Shown piece after piece: positions 8,780 through 19,529 of a DNA stretch of 64,000 nucleotides. Numbering within the stretch: position 1 is the first letter of the stretch; the number at the start of each line of letters is the position of its first letter. Source of the stretch: Litoreibacter roseus (GTDB taxonomy: Bacteria > Pseudomonadota > Alphaproteobacteria > Rhodobacterales > Rhodobacteraceae). Below the pieces are notes generated by a model. It did no database searches. It had not been told where the DNA came from and was given only the letters and a program-made list of their open reading frames with translations. Position numbers and translations under genes: made by a program. Where the stretch lies: positions 806,001-870,000 of the forward strand of contig NZ_BLJE01000002.1 in assembly GCF_009811795.1 (NCBI RefSeq). The letters are read 5' to 3'.

Positions 8780-10078
8780 ATGTCTGATACACACGCGCAA
8801 AGCGTCGCCTTCGTACGAGAAACTGAAATCCCACCGGCCCCGCCCCCTGAGGCACAAAGTGGTGCCGTCAGATGGATGCAGCAGAACCTCTTTTCGTCGG
8901 TTTTCAATAGCATTCTGACAGTAATATCCTTCACGTTCATCGCGTGGCTGGTGATCAATGTGTACCCTTGGTTTGCTAATGGCATATGGCAGGCGGACAG
9001 TATTCGCGAATGCCGAGAGCTGCTCGATGGAAAGACAGGCGCTTGTTTCGCGGTCCTGACGGAGCGCTGGAACCAGTTGCTCTTTGGGTTCAGCTATCCG
9101 GTTGAGGGCTACTGGCGTCCAACGACAGCGTTCGTATTGCTGCTGGTCTCGATTGCGCCCGTATTGGCGCGGGGACGATTGCCCAACGCGATGTTCATCC
9201 TGACGGCGATCTACCCCTTCCTGGCCTATTGGCTGATCTGGGGCGGTACAATCATGACGCCTGTGGTCGCGCTAGTGGGCTTTGTCGTCGGCTACATGGC
9301 GTACAGCAGACTTGTGACCCGGTCTTTTGCTATGGGCGCCTTCGGGGGAACAGCAGCGGCGATCGTGACGTGGTATCTGGGCGGGTTTCTCGTGGACGCC
9401 ATGCCGAACTTTCTGGCTCTGGCGGAGGTGCCAAGCCGTAGTATGGGCGGGTTCATGTTGAACCTGATCCTCGGCACCGTCTGCGTATCCTTGTCGATCC
9501 CGCTGGGCATATTGCTGGCTTTAGGACGTCAGTCGAACATGCCCATCGTGAAAGGCATCTGCGTTGTCTTCATCGAGTTCATTCGGGGGGTGCCGCTCAT
9601 CACACTGCTTTTTGTGGCGAACGTGGTTCTGGCTTATTTCCTGCCACCCGGCACGACATTTGACCTGATCTTGCGCGTGATCATCATGATCACCATGTTC
9701 TCGGCGGCTTATATCGCCGAGGTGGTGCGCGGCGGTTTGGCGGCTTTGCCACGGGGCCAATACGAGGCAGCAGACAGTCTGGGGCTCGACTACCCCCAGG
9801 CGATGCGCCTGATCATCCTGCCACAAGCGTTGAAAATCTCCATTCCGGGGATCGTGAACGTTGCAGTTGGGCTGTTTAAGGACACCGTGCTGGTGTCGGT
9901 GATCTCCATGTTCGACACAGTCGGCATGATCCGGGGCCCTATCCAGCAATCGACGAATTGGCTTGGCATCTACTGGGAACTGTTCGGCTTCGCGGCCCTG
10001 CTGTTCTTCATCGTCTGCTATTCGATCTCTCAATATTCTCAATGGCTGGAGCGTCAGCTTCAGACAGACCACCGCTAA
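8780..10078 (+). CDS. bztC: Amino-acid ABC transporter permease BztC/AapM
   Basis: 432 aa permease partner of BztB. A long N-terminal membrane region precedes the HisM-type core, with the EAA loop EAADSLGLDYPQAMRLIILPQ near the C-terminus and YIAEVVRGGLAALPRGQ just before it. The start at 8780 follows TGAGGC. It is part of the bztABCD operon. Confidence 0.94.
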   Translation: MSDTHAQSVAFVRETEIPPAPPPEAQSGAVRWMQQNLFSSVFNSILTVISFTFIAWLVINVYPWFANGIWQADSIRECRELLDGKTGACFAVLTERWNQLLFGFSYPVEGYWRPTTAFVLLLVSIAPVLARGRLPNAMFILTAIYPFLAYWLIWGGTIMTPVVALVGFVVGYMAYSRLVTRSFAMGAFGGTAAAIVTWYLGGFLVDAMPNFLALAEVPSRSMGGFMLNLILGTVCVSLSIPLGILLALGRQSNMPIVKGICVVFIEFIRGVPLITLLFVANVVLAYFLPPGTTFDLILRVIIMITMFSAAYIAEVVRGGLAALPRGQYEAADSLGLDYPQAMRLIILPQALKISIPGIVNVAVGLFKDTVLVSVISMFDTVGMIRGPIQQSTNWLGIYWELFGFAALLFFIVCYSISQYSQWLERQLQTDHR

Positions 10079-10093
10079 GAAAGGGTCTGAGAC

Positions 10094-10861
10094 ATGACTG
10101 AAAACACAGCAATGCAGGTCTCTGAAGAGGTCGCTATTGAAATCCGCAATATGAACAAGTGGTACGGCACGTTCCACGTTCTGCGCGACATTGACCTGAC
10201 CGTACAGCGGGGTGAGCGGATCGTGATTTGTGGCCCGTCTGGGTCCGGGAAATCCACGCTGATCCGCTGCATCAACGCACTGGAAGAGCATCAGAAGGGG
10301 TCCATCGTCGTGGATGGAACTGTTCTGTCGTCCGATCTTAAGAACATCGACAAAATCCGGTCGGAGGTCGGCATGTGCTTTCAGCACTTCAACCTTTTCC
10401 CGCACCTTACGATCCTTGAGAACTGCACCCTCGCGCCGATTTGGGTTCGCAAAACCCCCAAGCGGGAGGCCGAAGAGACGGCGATGCACTTCCTTGAGAA
10501 GGTGAAGATCCCCGATCAGGCGAACAAGTATCCCGGTCAGCTGTCAGGTGGGCAGCAGCAGCGGGTGGCCATCGCACGATCCCTGTGCATGCGCCCGCGG
10601 ATCATGCTGTTTGACGAACCGACCTCTGCTCTTGACCCCGAGATGATCAAAGAGGTGCTCGACACCATGATCGAGTTGGCGGAAGAGGGGATGACAATGC
10701 TCTGCGTCACGCACGAGATGGGGTTCGCCCGCCAAGTGGCCAACCGTGTGATTTTCATGGATGCAGGGCAGATCGTGGAGCAGAACGAGCCAGAAGAGTT
10801 CTTCAACAACCCGCAGTCAGATCGGACCAAATTGTTCCTGAGCCAGATCCTCGGCCACTGA
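10094..10861 (+). CDS. bztD: Amino-acid ABC transporter ATP-binding protein BztD/AapP
   Basis: 255 aa ATPase with Walker [10 protein letters not shown] (47-55), ABC signature LSGGQQQR (150-157), Walker [14 protein letters not shown] (170-182) and the switch histidine in CVTHEMGFA. It powers BztBC. Last gene of the operon, followed 18 nt later by a strong terminator. Confidence 0.96.
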   Translation: MTENTAMQVSEEVAIEIRNMNKWYGTFHVLRDIDLTVQRGERIVICGPSGSGKSTLIRCINALEEHQKGSIVVDGTVLSSDLKNIDKIRSEVGMCFQHFNLFPHLTILENCTLAPIWVRKTPKREAEETAMHFLEKVKIPDQANKYPGQLSGGQQQRVAIARSLCMRPRIMLFDEPTSALDPEMIKEVLDTMIELAEEGMTMLCVTHEMGFARQVANRVIFMDAGQIVEQNEPEEFFNNPQSDRTKLFLSQILGH

Positions 10862-10878
10862 TTTCAAAGAAGTTCTGG

Positions 10879-10909
10879 AAGGCCTCAGCGGTTATGCGGA
10901 GGCCTTTTT
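10879..10909 (+). terminator. Intrinsic terminator of bztABCD
   Basis: AAGGCCTC (10879-10886) pairs with GAGGCCTT (10899-10906) around a 12-nt loop and is followed by a T run. It separates the operon from the convergent phosphatase gene. Confidence 0.85.
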
Positions 10910-11413
10910 CTATTCCACGCCAAGCTCGCGCGGTACAACGAACGCCAATGATCTTGAAACATTTCGTTCCAAATCCGACCACGCTTTGATCTCGCACTCC
11001 AGGACCAGCGTCGCGGCCGTCGGGAAACGGCGAAACTGGGGGTGTGCCGGTCGATTGGTGCAAAGTGCCATGGCCAGCTCCGCAAATCCGGGGTTGTGAC
11101 CGACAACCATCAGATCGCCTTTGGGAGCCTCGCCAATAATCGCCAAAATACGATCCAATGACGCATGGTAGAGACCGGCATGAAACGAAACGGATGGTTT
11201 TGGAGTCAACTCCTCAACGGCAAGGGCAGTCGTCCATTTTGCACGTTGTGCAGTGGAACTGTAGACTTTTGAAGGAACGAACCCCTCGCGCTGTAGCCAT
11301 GCCCCGATTGCCGCCGCAGACCGCTTGCCGCGCCCGGTCAGACCCCGATCGTGATCGGACACCATAGGGTCATCCCAGTCTGATTTCGCATGTCGCGTAA
11401 GGATCAGTTTCAC
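10910..11413 (-). CDS. SixA-like histidine phosphatase
   Basis: 167 aa, branch-1 histidine phosphatase (phosphoglycerate-mutase fold). The N-terminal RHAK motif supplies the catalytic His8 and neighbouring Arg7; the second catalytic histidine is His106 in VVGHNPGF. E. coli SixA dephosphorylates the phosphohistidine of phosphotransfer proteins; for short relatives like this the substrate is usually unknown. It stands alone and converges on the bzt operon. Confidence 0.85.
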   Translation of the reverse strand: MKLILTRHAKSDWDDPMVSDHDRGLTGRGKRSAAAIGAWLQREGFVPSKVYSSTAQRAKWTTALAVEELTPKPSVSFHAGLYHASLDRILAIIGEAPKGDLMVVGHNPGFAELAMALCTNRPAHPQFRRFPTAATLVLECEIKAWSDLERNVSRSLAFVVPRELGVE

Positions 11414-11505
11414 AATGCTCTCGATGCAGCGACGGATCTGAATAGTCTTTGACCCGCTCTAACATCCGCGCGTGGCGCGCATCAAGGATCGGTGAAGCTG
11501 AGCGG

Positions 11506-12300
11506 CTATTTTCGACTGAATGGCAGCGCGAGGCTCCATCCCAGTCGCGACGGGCGATCGTCTTGCCATTGCAACCCGATCTTCATCTCGTCATGCCCAT
11601 CATCGGGTTGCGCAATGTAGGTCCCGAACATCTTGTCCCAGATCGATAAGGCGAAACCATAGTTGCTGTCATGCTCATCGCGCAAAACCGAATGGTGGAC
11701 CCGGTGCATATCAGGTGTCACGAGCACCAATCGCACAATTTTGTCCAGCCAAAGCGGGAGTTTTATATTGGCATGGTTGAACATTGCAGTTCCGTTCAGA
11801 ATGATCTCGAACAGGATCACTGCAAGTGCTGCTGGGCCCATCAGATATACCAAACCAATCTTCAAGAGCATGGACAGTGCAATCTCGACCGGATGAAAGC
11901 GGATCGCGGTTGTCACATCAATGTCCACATCCGCGTGATGGACCTGATGCAATCGCCAGAGGATCGGCACTTTGTGCGTGATCAGGTGCTGTAGCCAGAT
12001 CGCGAAATCGAGGATCAGGATTGCCAGCAAAACCTCCAGGACGAACGGCCAGTCCGTTTGGTTGAACAGCCCCCACCCGTTCGCGCCCGCATCGGCAGCG
12101 GCCCCTACAGCCAGCAGGGGCAGACCAAATGCCAGCGCGCGCAAGGTGAGTGTGTCGATCACGGTGATCGCCCAATTGGTCGTCCAACGGGCTTTGCGGG
12201 TCTGTGTGCGTTGCCTACGGGGGGCCCATGCCTCAAGCGCGGCAAAGAGTGAGAACAGTCCAAGGAACACACCAAGGCGGATGAGCGCTTCATTTTCCAT
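11506..12300 (-). CDS. Sterol desaturase / fatty-acid hydroxylase family membrane protein
   Basis: 264 aa with several membrane segments and the eight-histidine di-iron clusters of the superfamily: HLITH (105-109), HQVHH (118-122), His136 in RFHP, and a late HRVHHS. These integral enzymes hydroxylate or desaturate lipids such as sterols, carotenoids or fatty acids. The substrate here is not evident and no lipid gene is adjacent. The ribosome-binding site is weak. Confidence 0.87.
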   Translation of the reverse strand: MENEALIRLGVFLGLFSLFAALEAWAPRRQRTQTRKARWTTNWAITVIDTLTLRALAFGLPLLAVGAAADAGANGWGLFNQTDWPFVLEVLLAILILDFAIWLQHLITHKVPILWRLHQVHHADVDIDVTTAIRFHPVEIALSMLLKIGLVYLMGPAALAVILFEIILNGTAMFNHANIKLPLWLDKIVRLVLVTPDMHRVHHSVLRDEHDSNYGFALSIWDKMFGTYIAQPDDGHDEMKIGLQWQDDRPSRLGWSLALPFSRK

Positions 12301-12376
12301 CGTTAGGAAGATACGGCCCGTGCTTTATCACACAAGAGGCACGAAGCCGCAGCGCAGCCAACTTATCGTGAGCCCC

Positions 12377-13240
12377 CTACGCCCGTATCAATGACCCTGC
12401 GCCGTAATCGGTGAAAAGCTCAAGCAGGCAGGCATTGGGGGACCTGCCATCAAGGATCACCACTGCACGCACGCCGCCGTTCAGCGCGGCAAGGGCGGTT
12501 TCGGTTTTTGGGATCATGCCGCCTGCGATGGTGCCGTCTTCCGTCATCCGCCTTATGTGATCGGCTGTCAGTTCTGTTACGACCTCGCCTGTCGCATCCT
12601 TCACGCCGGACACGTCCGTCAGCAGCAGAAGGCGATCCGCGTTAAGCGCCGCGGCAATCGCGCCCGCAGCCGTATCGCCGTTTATGTTGAACGTTTCGCC
12701 GTTCCGCCCGGCCCCGAGAGGAGCAACGACAGGAATGATGTTGGACGAAAACATAGAATGCAAAACCGTCGTATCCACCTCTGAAGGCTCACCGACGAAT
12801 TGCAGATCGGGGTCAGCGGCGTCACAGGTGATCATACCGGCGTCTTTGCCTGAAAGCCCGACAGCACGTCCCCCTTGGGCGTTTATCGCCTGCACGATCC
12901 GTTTGTTCACGCGCCCCGACAGAACCATTTCTACGACCTCAACGGTCTCTGCATCCGTGATCCGCTTGCCGTTCTTGAATTCGGACGTCACGCCAAGCTT
13001 TGCCAACATCTCGTTGATCATAGGTCCGCCGCCATGCACGATCACCGGATTCACGCCGACTTGCTGCATCAGCGTGATATCCCGCGCAAAGCTTTCCATG
13101 CCTTCGTCGCTGCCCATCGCATGGCCGCCCAGCTTGATCACGACGGTCGCGCCCGCGTAGCGCTGCAGATAGGGTAGGGCCTCTGACAAAGTGCGGGCAG
13201 TGGAAAGCGGGTCGCGTTGCATATCGGTTCTGATCTTCAT
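12377..13240 (-). CDS. argB: Acetylglutamate kinase
   Basis: 287 aa amino-acid kinase that phosphorylates N-acetyl-L-glutamate, the second step of arginine synthesis. Visible are the N-terminal [10 protein letters not shown], the glycine loop [10 protein letters not shown], the substrate-binding block [10 protein letters not shown], the nucleotide region [10 protein letters not shown] and [11 protein letters not shown]. The frame is open upstream to 13423, but the ATG at 13240 is preceded by AAGGA at a good distance and gives the family length. It is divergent from an SDR gene. Confidence 0.96.
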   Translation of the reverse strand: MKIRTDMQRDPLSTARTLSEALPYLQRYAGATVVIKLGGHAMGSDEGMESFARDITLMQQVGVNPVIVHGGGPMINEMLAKLGVTSEFKNGKRITDAETVEVVEMVLSGRVNKRIVQAINAQGGRAVGLSGKDAGMITCDAADPDLQFVGEPSEVDTTVLHSMFSSNIIPVVAPLGAGRNGETFNINGDTAAGAIAAALNADRLLLLTDVSGVKDATGEVVTELTADHIRRMTEDGTIAGGMIPKTETALAALNGGVRAVVILDGRSPNACLLELFTDYGAGSLIRA

Positions 13241-13366
13241 TCTGCGGTCCTTGCGGCTAGGGGGTGTGTTAACCAAACCGGAACCGACTGCCAAGGGAGC
13301 GTTGTTGATTGCATCACGCTGGGGTCCGGGTAAGCTGCCGCAACTTCCTTCAAAACGGGTGCGCGC

Positions 13367-14101
13367 ATGTCTGACGACAGAAAAACCCTTCTCCTGACTG
13401 GTGCGAGCCGTGGCATCGGCCACGCCACTGTCCAGCGGTTCAATTCAGAAGGCTGGCGCGTGCTGACCTGTTCGCGTCATCCGTTTCCCGCCGAGTGTCC
13501 ATGGGGTGGCGGCGAAGAGAACCATATCCAGATCGATTTGGCCGATCCCAAGAATACGATTGAAGCCATTGAATTGATCCGAAACCGTCTGGGCGGGCGT
13601 TTGAACGCGCTGGTCAACAATGCCGGAATTTCCCCAAAAGGCGACGACGGCGCGCGGCTGAATACTTTGGATACTGACTTGCGCACGTGGGGACGGGTGT
13701 TCCACGTGAATTTCTTTGCATCCGTCGTTTTGGCCCGCGGATTGAAGGAGGAATTGGCGCAGGCCAAGGGATCAGTGGTGAATGTGACTTCAATCGCGGG
13801 CTCTCGCGTTCATCCTTTTGCGGGGGCTGCGTACTCCACATCCAAGGCTGCACTGGCCGCGCTCACACGCGAGATGGCTCACGATTTTGGACCTCTGGGT
13901 GTGAGGGTGAACGCCATCGCACCGGGCGAGGTCGAAACGGCGATCCTGAGCCCTGGGACTGATGCAATCGTTGAGAAGTTACCGATGCAACGATTGGGTC
14001 AGCCTGAGGAGGTTGCGGCGGCCATCCTATTCTTATGCTCGGAGGAAAGCAGCTACATCTCCGGCGCGGAGATCGAGGTGAACGGCGCGCAGCACGTCTG
14101 A
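13367..14101 (+). CDS. Short-chain dehydrogenase/reductase
   Basis: 244 aa classical SDR, NAD(P)-dependent. Cofactor motif TGASRGIG (11-18), NNAG (84-87), and the catalytic Ser142, Tyr156 and Lys160 (YSTSK) are all present. The C-terminal [14 protein letters not shown] and [10 protein letters not shown] are typical of 3-oxoacyl-ACP-reductase-like members, but the substrate is unknown. It ends 2 bases before the convergent yihA gene. Confidence 0.9.
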   Translation: MSDDRKTLLLTGASRGIGHATVQRFNSEGWRVLTCSRHPFPAECPWGGGEENHIQIDLADPKNTIEAIELIRNRLGGRLNALVNNAGISPKGDDGARLNTLDTDLRTWGRVFHVNFFASVVLARGLKEELAQAKGSVVNVTSIAGSRVHPFAGAAYSTSKAALAALTREMAHDFGPLGVRVNAIAPGEVETAILSPGTDAIVEKLPMQRLGQPEEVAAAILFLCSEESSYISGAEIEVNGAQHV

Positions 14102-14103
14102 GA

Positions 14104-14757
14104 TCAGACCAGCGTTCCGACGATGTGTCGCAGCGTGCCGATGCCTGTTCCTTTTTCCGAAGAGGTCAGGACAATCTGCGGAAAGGCTGCCGGATACTTA
14201 GACAACTCGCCGCTGACCTGCTCAATGACTTTATTCATTTCGCCCGCTTTGATCTTGTCTGCTTTTGTCAGAACGACCTGAAACGTCACTGCTGACCGGT
14301 TCAGCAGGTCCAGAATATCGTGATCCACCTTTTTGATCCCATGGCGGCTGTCGATCAGAACAAACGCGCGCCGCAGGGTCTGGCGACCAGACAGGTACGC
14401 CTTCAAAAGCCTTTGCCATTTCTCAACGATAGCCAGAGGGGCCTCCGCAAAACCGTAGCCGGGAAGGTCCACGAGGTAGTGGCTGTCCTCCAATGTGAAG
14501 AAGTTGATTTCTTGCGTGCGGCCCGGCGTGTTTGAAGTGCGCGCCAGTGCCTTTCGACCAGTCAAAGCGTTTATAAGGCTGGACTTGCCAACATTGGAGC
14601 GTCCCGCGAAACACACCTCAATGCGATCTGCCGGGGGCATGCCGTCCATCGCGACGACGCCTTTCAAAAAATCGGTCTGCCCTGCAAAGAGCTTTCGGCC
14701 AGCTTCGATCTCACCGGGCTCAGGATCGTCAACGACGCTGAAGGTAAACGCGCTCAT
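14104..14757 (-). CDS. engB: Ribosome-biogenesis GTP-binding protein YihA/YsxC (EngB)
   Basis: 217 aa Era-like GTPase needed for maturation of the large ribosomal subunit. G1 GRSNVGKSS is at about 52-60, G3 DLPGYG near 97-102, and G4 TKADK near the middle of the second half. The N-terminal extension (about 45 residues) is usual in alphaproteobacteria. It lies downstream of the MOSC gene in the yidC-MOSC-engB run. Confidence 0.95.
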   Translation of the reverse strand: MSAFTFSVVDDPEPGEIEAGRKLFAGQTDFLKGVVAMDGMPPADRIEVCFAGRSNVGKSSLINALTGRKALARTSNTPGRTQEINFFTLEDSHYLVDLPGYGFAEAPLAIVEKWQRLLKAYLSGRQTLRRAFVLIDSRHGIKKVDHDILDLLNRSAVTFQVVLTKADKIKAGEMNKVIEQVSGELSKYPAAFPQIVLTSSEKGTGIGTLRHIVGTLV

Positions 14758-14792
14758 AGTTTAATTCCTGCTGTCCCATGGTGCGGCGGGGG

Positions 14793-15533
14793 TCAAAGAA
14801 CCGCCACGCTGTCGCCGGCGTGTATCGTTCCAGTCTTGGATACAACACCATATACGCCGAAGTTCTGATGGCCCCAACTTTGAAGCAAGGCGAGTGTGTC
14901 GATGTCCCGTTCGCCGGTCTGCGGATTGGCGGTTGTCGCCATGCAGCGCTCTATCGGTTCGCGAACCTCGATCTCCGCGTTGCCAAGACGGAGCGTTTTA
15001 CCGATCCAGTTGCTCTCTTCCCACGCTTCGGTACCAGACAACCAGATGTTTCCACGCCAGCGTTCTTTTTCCAGCGTTTTACCAGCTTTTTTGGAGACGG
15101 CGTTGTGACTTGCCAATGTATTGATCGAGATCGTGGGATAATCGCTGTCCGTCATGCCGCGCCCCGGCACCGATACTAAACCGCAAGACTGAGCACGGTT
15201 TTCCGGCATCAAGTCTTTAACCCAGTCTAGAAGTAAATCTGGCTCCTCGTCGGGGCGGAACGTCAGATCGGTTCGCTTGGGGTGGCGAAGTGTCACCGTG
15301 CGGGTTGGGGTATCGAGTGTGGCGGTTATCGCCATCAACTCCGGCGCTTTGGACACTCTGGAAAAATTGGCGCACGGTGCCCATGCGCGTCCATCGGTTC
15401 TACTGCCTGCGTGGGTCACCGCCCAGGTTCTGTCCCAGGGAAAGGTGGCGCCTTCGGTCAATTCGACGCTCTGCACCTCTTCGCGGCCATGTGATTTGAT
15501 CGGATGACGCCAAAGATGTGCGACGGTGATCAT
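14793..15533 (-). CDS. MOSC-domain protein (molybdenum-cofactor sulfurase C-terminal-like)
   Basis: 246 aa with an N-terminal beta-barrel part (VAHLWRHPIKSH) and a C-terminal MOSC domain with the conserved cysteine in the EPIERCMATT block. MOSC proteins handle metal-sulfur cofactor chemistry, such as molybdenum-cofactor-dependent N-hydroxylated base reduction (YiiM/YcbX types). The target is unknown. Its start overlaps the end of yidC by 4 nt, so the two are translationally coupled. Confidence 0.86.
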   Translation of the reverse strand: MITVAHLWRHPIKSHGREEVQSVELTEGATFPWDRTWAVTHAGSRTDGRAWAPCANFSRVSKAPELMAITATLDTPTRTVTLRHPKRTDLTFRPDEEPDLLLDWVKDLMPENRAQSCGLVSVPGRGMTDSDYPTISINTLASHNAVSKKAGKTLEKERWRGNIWLSGTEAWEESNWIGKTLRLGNAEIEVREPIERCMATTANPQTGERDIDTLALLQSWGHQNFGVYGVVSKTGTIHAGDSVAVL

Positions 15534-17347
15534 CCCGCGTCATCCTTCGGCGTTCGCTTGAAGCCGGATTTGATGTTCCCGAAGATATCCGGCTTGTAAC
15601 CTTGGCTCCGCATAATTGCGTATTGCTGCGTAAACGTAATGATGTTGTTGGCGATCCAGTACAGAACCAGTCCACTCGCGAAGCTGCCAAGCATAAACAT
15701 GAAGACCCAGGGCATCCACGCGAACACCATCGCTTGTGTCGGATCGGTGGGCGCCGGGTTCAATTTCTGTTGCAGCCACATAGAGATGCCAAGCAGGATT
15801 GGCAGCACGCCCAAAGAGAAGATGAAGAAGATAGATCCGGCCTCCGGTGTGCCCCAGGGCAGCAAGCCAAACAGGTTAAGGATGGAGGACGGGTCCGGCG
15901 CGCTGAGGTCGCGGATCCATCCGAGCCAAGGGGCGTGCCGCAACTCAATCGTGACGAAAATCACCTTATAGAGTGAGAAGAAGATCGGGATCTGCATCAG
16001 GATCGGCAAGCACCCGGCGGCCGGATTGACCTTCTCTTTCTTATAAAGCGCCATCATCTCTTGCTGGAGCTTCTGCCGGTCGTCGCCAGCGCGTTCCTTG
16101 ATTTTCTCCATCTCCGGCTGAAGCTCTTTCATCTTAGCCATCGAGACGTAAGACTTATACGCCAGTGGCAAGAGAACGGCCTTGATCAAAAGTGTCAGGA
16201 CGATGATCGACCAGCCCATGTTGCCAATGAATGCGTTGAGCCAATGGAGCACGGCGAAGATCGGTTTGGTTAGGAAGAAGAACCAGCCCCAGTCAATGGA
16301 ATCGAGAAATTTCTGAATGCCACCCTGCTCATAGTTCCGGATCGGCTCCCACTCCTTTGCGCCTGCAAAAAGATGCATTGAGGCGGTTGCGGTCTCACCG
16401 GCCGCCACAGACATCGTCGGCAGCCGAACTTGAGTCTGGTAAATCTCTTGACCCGGAATGTAGCGTTGAACTGATTTGAACGCGCTGTCCGCAGAGGGGA
16501 TGAGGGTGGTCATCCAATACTTATCCGTAAAGCCGATCCAGCCGCCTTCCGTCACATCGGTTGTCTCGGATCGTGCAGCACCGCCTGCCTCGGCTGGCAG
16601 GTCCGGCATATCGTCATAGTCGACCTCTGCAAGTTCCCCGTCCGACATCGCGACGACGCCTTCGTGAAGGATGAAGAAGCCAACGACATCCGGCTCACCG
16701 TGTCGCGAGATCAGCCCGTAGGGTTGTGCTCTGACCGCCCCGTCCGTTGTGTTCTGAACGCTTTGCTTGATGTCAAACATATAGTTTTCATCAACTGAGA
16801 TTTCGCGCCGAAAGATGAGTCCGGCACCGTTGTCCCAGACCAGTGTGACAGGTGTCTCTTGCGTCAGCGTTTCACCGGATTCGACGGACCAGATCGTGTC
16901 CGGTCCAGGGACTTCGTCGGAAGAGAGATCACCCGCAGGCGCCCAACCATAAAGCGTATAATAAGCGTTCTCCGCACCAACACGGGTCAACAGGCGGACG
17001 GTGTCTGCGTCCGGCTCCAGCGTCTCTCGGTATTTATTCAGGGAAAGGTCATCGAAGCGACCCCCCAGAAGGTAAATCGAGCCGCTCAGCGCGTCCGTTT
17101 CAATCGGCACGCGCCCCACATCCGCGGTCTCTGATGTGGGCGTTTGGACCGGTGCAGTTGCCTCGCCACCGTCGGGCGTTGCAACGGTTGGGGCGGTCGT
17201 TGTGATATCGGCCGCATCGCCCTGAGACGCCGGTGTGGCATTGGGATCAGTGATCGGGTCCGGCGGCGGAAAAAAGAGGGTCCACCCGATGATTACAAGA
17301 AAACTGAGGGCCGTGGCCAAGATGAGGTTCTTGTTCTGATCGTCCAT
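15530..17347 (-). CDS. yidC: Membrane protein insertase YidC
   Basis: 605 aa, Gram-negative-type YidC: N-terminal helix (LILATALSFLVIIGWTLFF), a large periplasmic domain of about 300 residues, then five helices with the hydrophilic groove. It inserts membrane proteins alone or with SecYEG. The conserved cytoplasmic loop (KSYVSMAKMKELQPEMEKIK) and NPAAGCLPILMQIPIFFSLY are present. In relatives the order rpmH-rnpA-yidD-yidC is compact; here an EAL gene, a VOC gene, ttcA and a DUF3833 gene lie between yidD and yidC. Confidence 0.97.
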   Translation of the reverse strand: MDDQNKNLILATALSFLVIIGWTLFFPPPDPITDPNATPASQGDAADITTTAPTVATPDGGEATAPVQTPTSETADVGRVPIETDALSGSIYLLGGRFDDLSLNKYRETLEPDADTVRLLTRVGAENAYYTLYGWAPAGDLSSDEVPGPDTIWSVESGETLTQETPVTLVWDNGAGLIFRREISVDENYMFDIKQSVQNTTDGAVRAQPYGLISRHGEPDVVGFFILHEGVVAMSDGELAEVDYDDMPDLPAEAGGAARSETTDVTEGGWIGFTDKYWMTTLIPSADSAFKSVQRYIPGQEIYQTQVRLPTMSVAAGETATASMHLFAGAKEWEPIRNYEQGGIQKFLDSIDWGWFFFLTKPIFAVLHWLNAFIGNMGWSIIVLTLLIKAVLLPLAYKSYVSMAKMKELQPEMEKIKERAGDDRQKLQQEMMALYKKEKVNPAAGCLPILMQIPIFFSLYKVIFVTIELRHAPWLGWIRDLSAPDPSSILNLFGLLPWGTPEAGSIFFIFSLGVLPILLGISMWLQQKLNPAPTDPTQAMVFAWMPWVFMFMLGSFASGLVLYWIANNIITFTQQYAIMRSQGYKPDIFGNIKSGFKRTPKDDAG

Positions 17348-17476
17348 GAAGAATGGCGCCGCCTGCTTGTGGAATACGCACGTGGTTCAATAGGCTGACG
17401 TGGTAAAGGTCAAGCGGTTTTCCAAGGACAATTGACCTATTCAGGTGCTTGGAAGGATCAAAATTCTCTGGGTGCT

Positions 17477-18994
17477 CTAGCGGGAGTTTCGCAAAAGTTC
17501 CGACGATTTCGCGCGCTCGGCTGCGTGCGCTTTGAGCCAGGCGGCCGTTTCTTCCACCGCCATTGGGCGTGCAATCGAAAAACCTTGCAGTTCGCTGCAC
17601 CCGAGTTGTGACAGAATGCTTTTCTCGCCGACAGTTTCAACACCTTCCGCGACTGTCTGTATTTCCAGTTGCTCGGCCATGCTGACGATCGCAGCGATCA
17701 TCTTTTGCTGTTCGGGGTCGTCGTCGACCCGGGTTACAAAAGAACGGTCAATCTTGACGCGGCCCACCTTGAAGCGACGAATATTCGACAGAGAGGCATG
17801 ACCGCGGCCGAAGTCATCAAGATCAATACGAAACCCTTGTGCGCCCAACGCGCGGATATTCCGCGTTATGACATCATCTTCCGCTTGGGAAACCACCGTC
17901 TCAAGTATCTCGATGGTCAGTCGGCTTGGATCCAGATCGAACCGATCCACGTCCCACTTAATTCTTTCGACCAAGCCTGGATTTCGCAATTCTTGTGTCG
18001 CGAAATTCACGGCAACATGCGGCACGTCCAAATGCTGCTCGTCCCAAGATTTGAGCGCGCGCAGGGCATGCTGCAGAATTGCTTCGCTCAAATCCTCCAT
18101 TTTTCCTGCTGCTTCCAACTCAGGCAGGAAATCTGCGGGTTGGATCAACCCCTTCTCCGGGTGATACCATCTGGAGAGCGCTTCAAAGCCAGTGACCATT
18201 CCGGTATCCGTGGAAACCTGAGGCTGGAACCATGGTTTTATCTGCCCTTCGCGGAGCGCGGCCAGCACATTTTCCATTGTGGCCTTCAGTTGGATCGGCT
18301 GCGCGGGTGTCTGGCTGGAATAGCCGCGTGCGGCGCCCGGCCCATAGGTGCGCGCATCGGTCAGCGCACTGATGGCCGACGATAAAAACGCCTCGCCCGT
18401 ATCGCCGGACAATTGTGCGCTCAGACAAAAGCCTGCAGACAAGGAAACATGCAGCGAGGCTTCGTCCACTTCGATTACGTCGGTCGCGGCATCCTGTAGT
18501 CTGTGAACCATATTTATAACGGCGCCAAGCTCGGGTTGCCTGATGTTGCCAATCGCGATCGCAAATCGGTTTTCCGCCAGTTTTGCAAGGGTGTCTGCGC
18601 CCCGCAGAAAGGTTTTCAAGCGTTGCTCGGTTTCGCCTGAGGCGGTTTCCGCAGCTTCCCGTCCCCAGCTCATCTTCAGATCATCGAAGTCGTCGATCTC
18701 GAGCACGATACACGCGCTTCGTCCGAGCTTGCTGTCTGGGTTCATTAGGGTATCAAGGTGCTTCACAAACTGTGTTCGGTCCATAACGGGTGTCGATGGT
18801 CCGGCGAGGATTTTGTTGAGACCTTCATGTACGATGAGCATTGCCGTGGCCAGCACGAGTGTTGATACACTCAGCGTTGTACCGCCGTCTGCGAAAAAGA
18901 AGAACACAGCGCTTAGGCTCAAGATCGCCAGCATAACCCGCTGAGCCCATACGCATGCCCCGATCAATTTGGAGCGTGAGGCGGTGTCAAACAT
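17477..18994 (-). CDS. Cyclic-di-GMP phosphodiesterase (degenerate GGDEF plus EAL)
   Basis: 505 aa. Two N-terminal membrane segments (about 10-60), a degenerate GGDEF domain in which the signature reads AENRF, and a complete EAL domain. EAL motifs needed for catalysis are visible: FEALSRW, NFATQEL, EILETV, DDFGRGHASL, KIDRSFV, AEGVET and QGFSIARP. It should hydrolyse c-di-GMP, with the GGDEF remnant probably regulatory. Although the frame opens at 19009, AGAGGT just before the ATG at 18994 supports that start. Confidence 0.88.
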   Translation of the reverse strand: MFDTASRSKLIGACVWAQRVMLAILSLSAVFFFFADGGTTLSVSTLVLATAMLIVHEGLNKILAGPSTPVMDRTQFVKHLDTLMNPDSKLGRSACIVLEIDDFDDLKMSWGREAAETASGETEQRLKTFLRGADTLAKLAENRFAIAIGNIRQPELGAVINMVHRLQDAATDVIEVDEASLHVSLSAGFCLSAQLSGDTGEAFLSSAISALTDARTYGPGAARGYSSQTPAQPIQLKATMENVLAALREGQIKPWFQPQVSTDTGMVTGFEALSRWYHPEKGLIQPADFLPELEAAGKMEDLSEAILQHALRALKSWDEQHLDVPHVAVNFATQELRNPGLVERIKWDVDRFDLDPSRLTIEILETVVSQAEDDVITRNIRALGAQGFRIDLDDFGRGHASLSNIRRFKVGRVKIDRSFVTRVDDDPEQQKMIAAIVSMAEQLEIQTVAEGVETVGEKSILSQLGCSELQGFSIARPMAVEETAAWLKAHAAERAKSSELLRNSR

Positions 18995-19121
18995 CAAATG
19001 ACCTCTCATAACTTTGACGAGAGGTAGTAAGACCCGTGAGTGTTCTTTTTCTTAATCTGTCGGGCGGAATTGCATCGTATTGTTCTGAAAATCTTCAGAA
19101 CTCATAAAGGCTGAAGTTGGG

Positions 19122-19529
<408 letters not shown>

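Noticed and set aside
9521-10489. 322-codon leftward open frame
   Set aside because: Antisense to bztC and bztD; low-complexity, charged composition.
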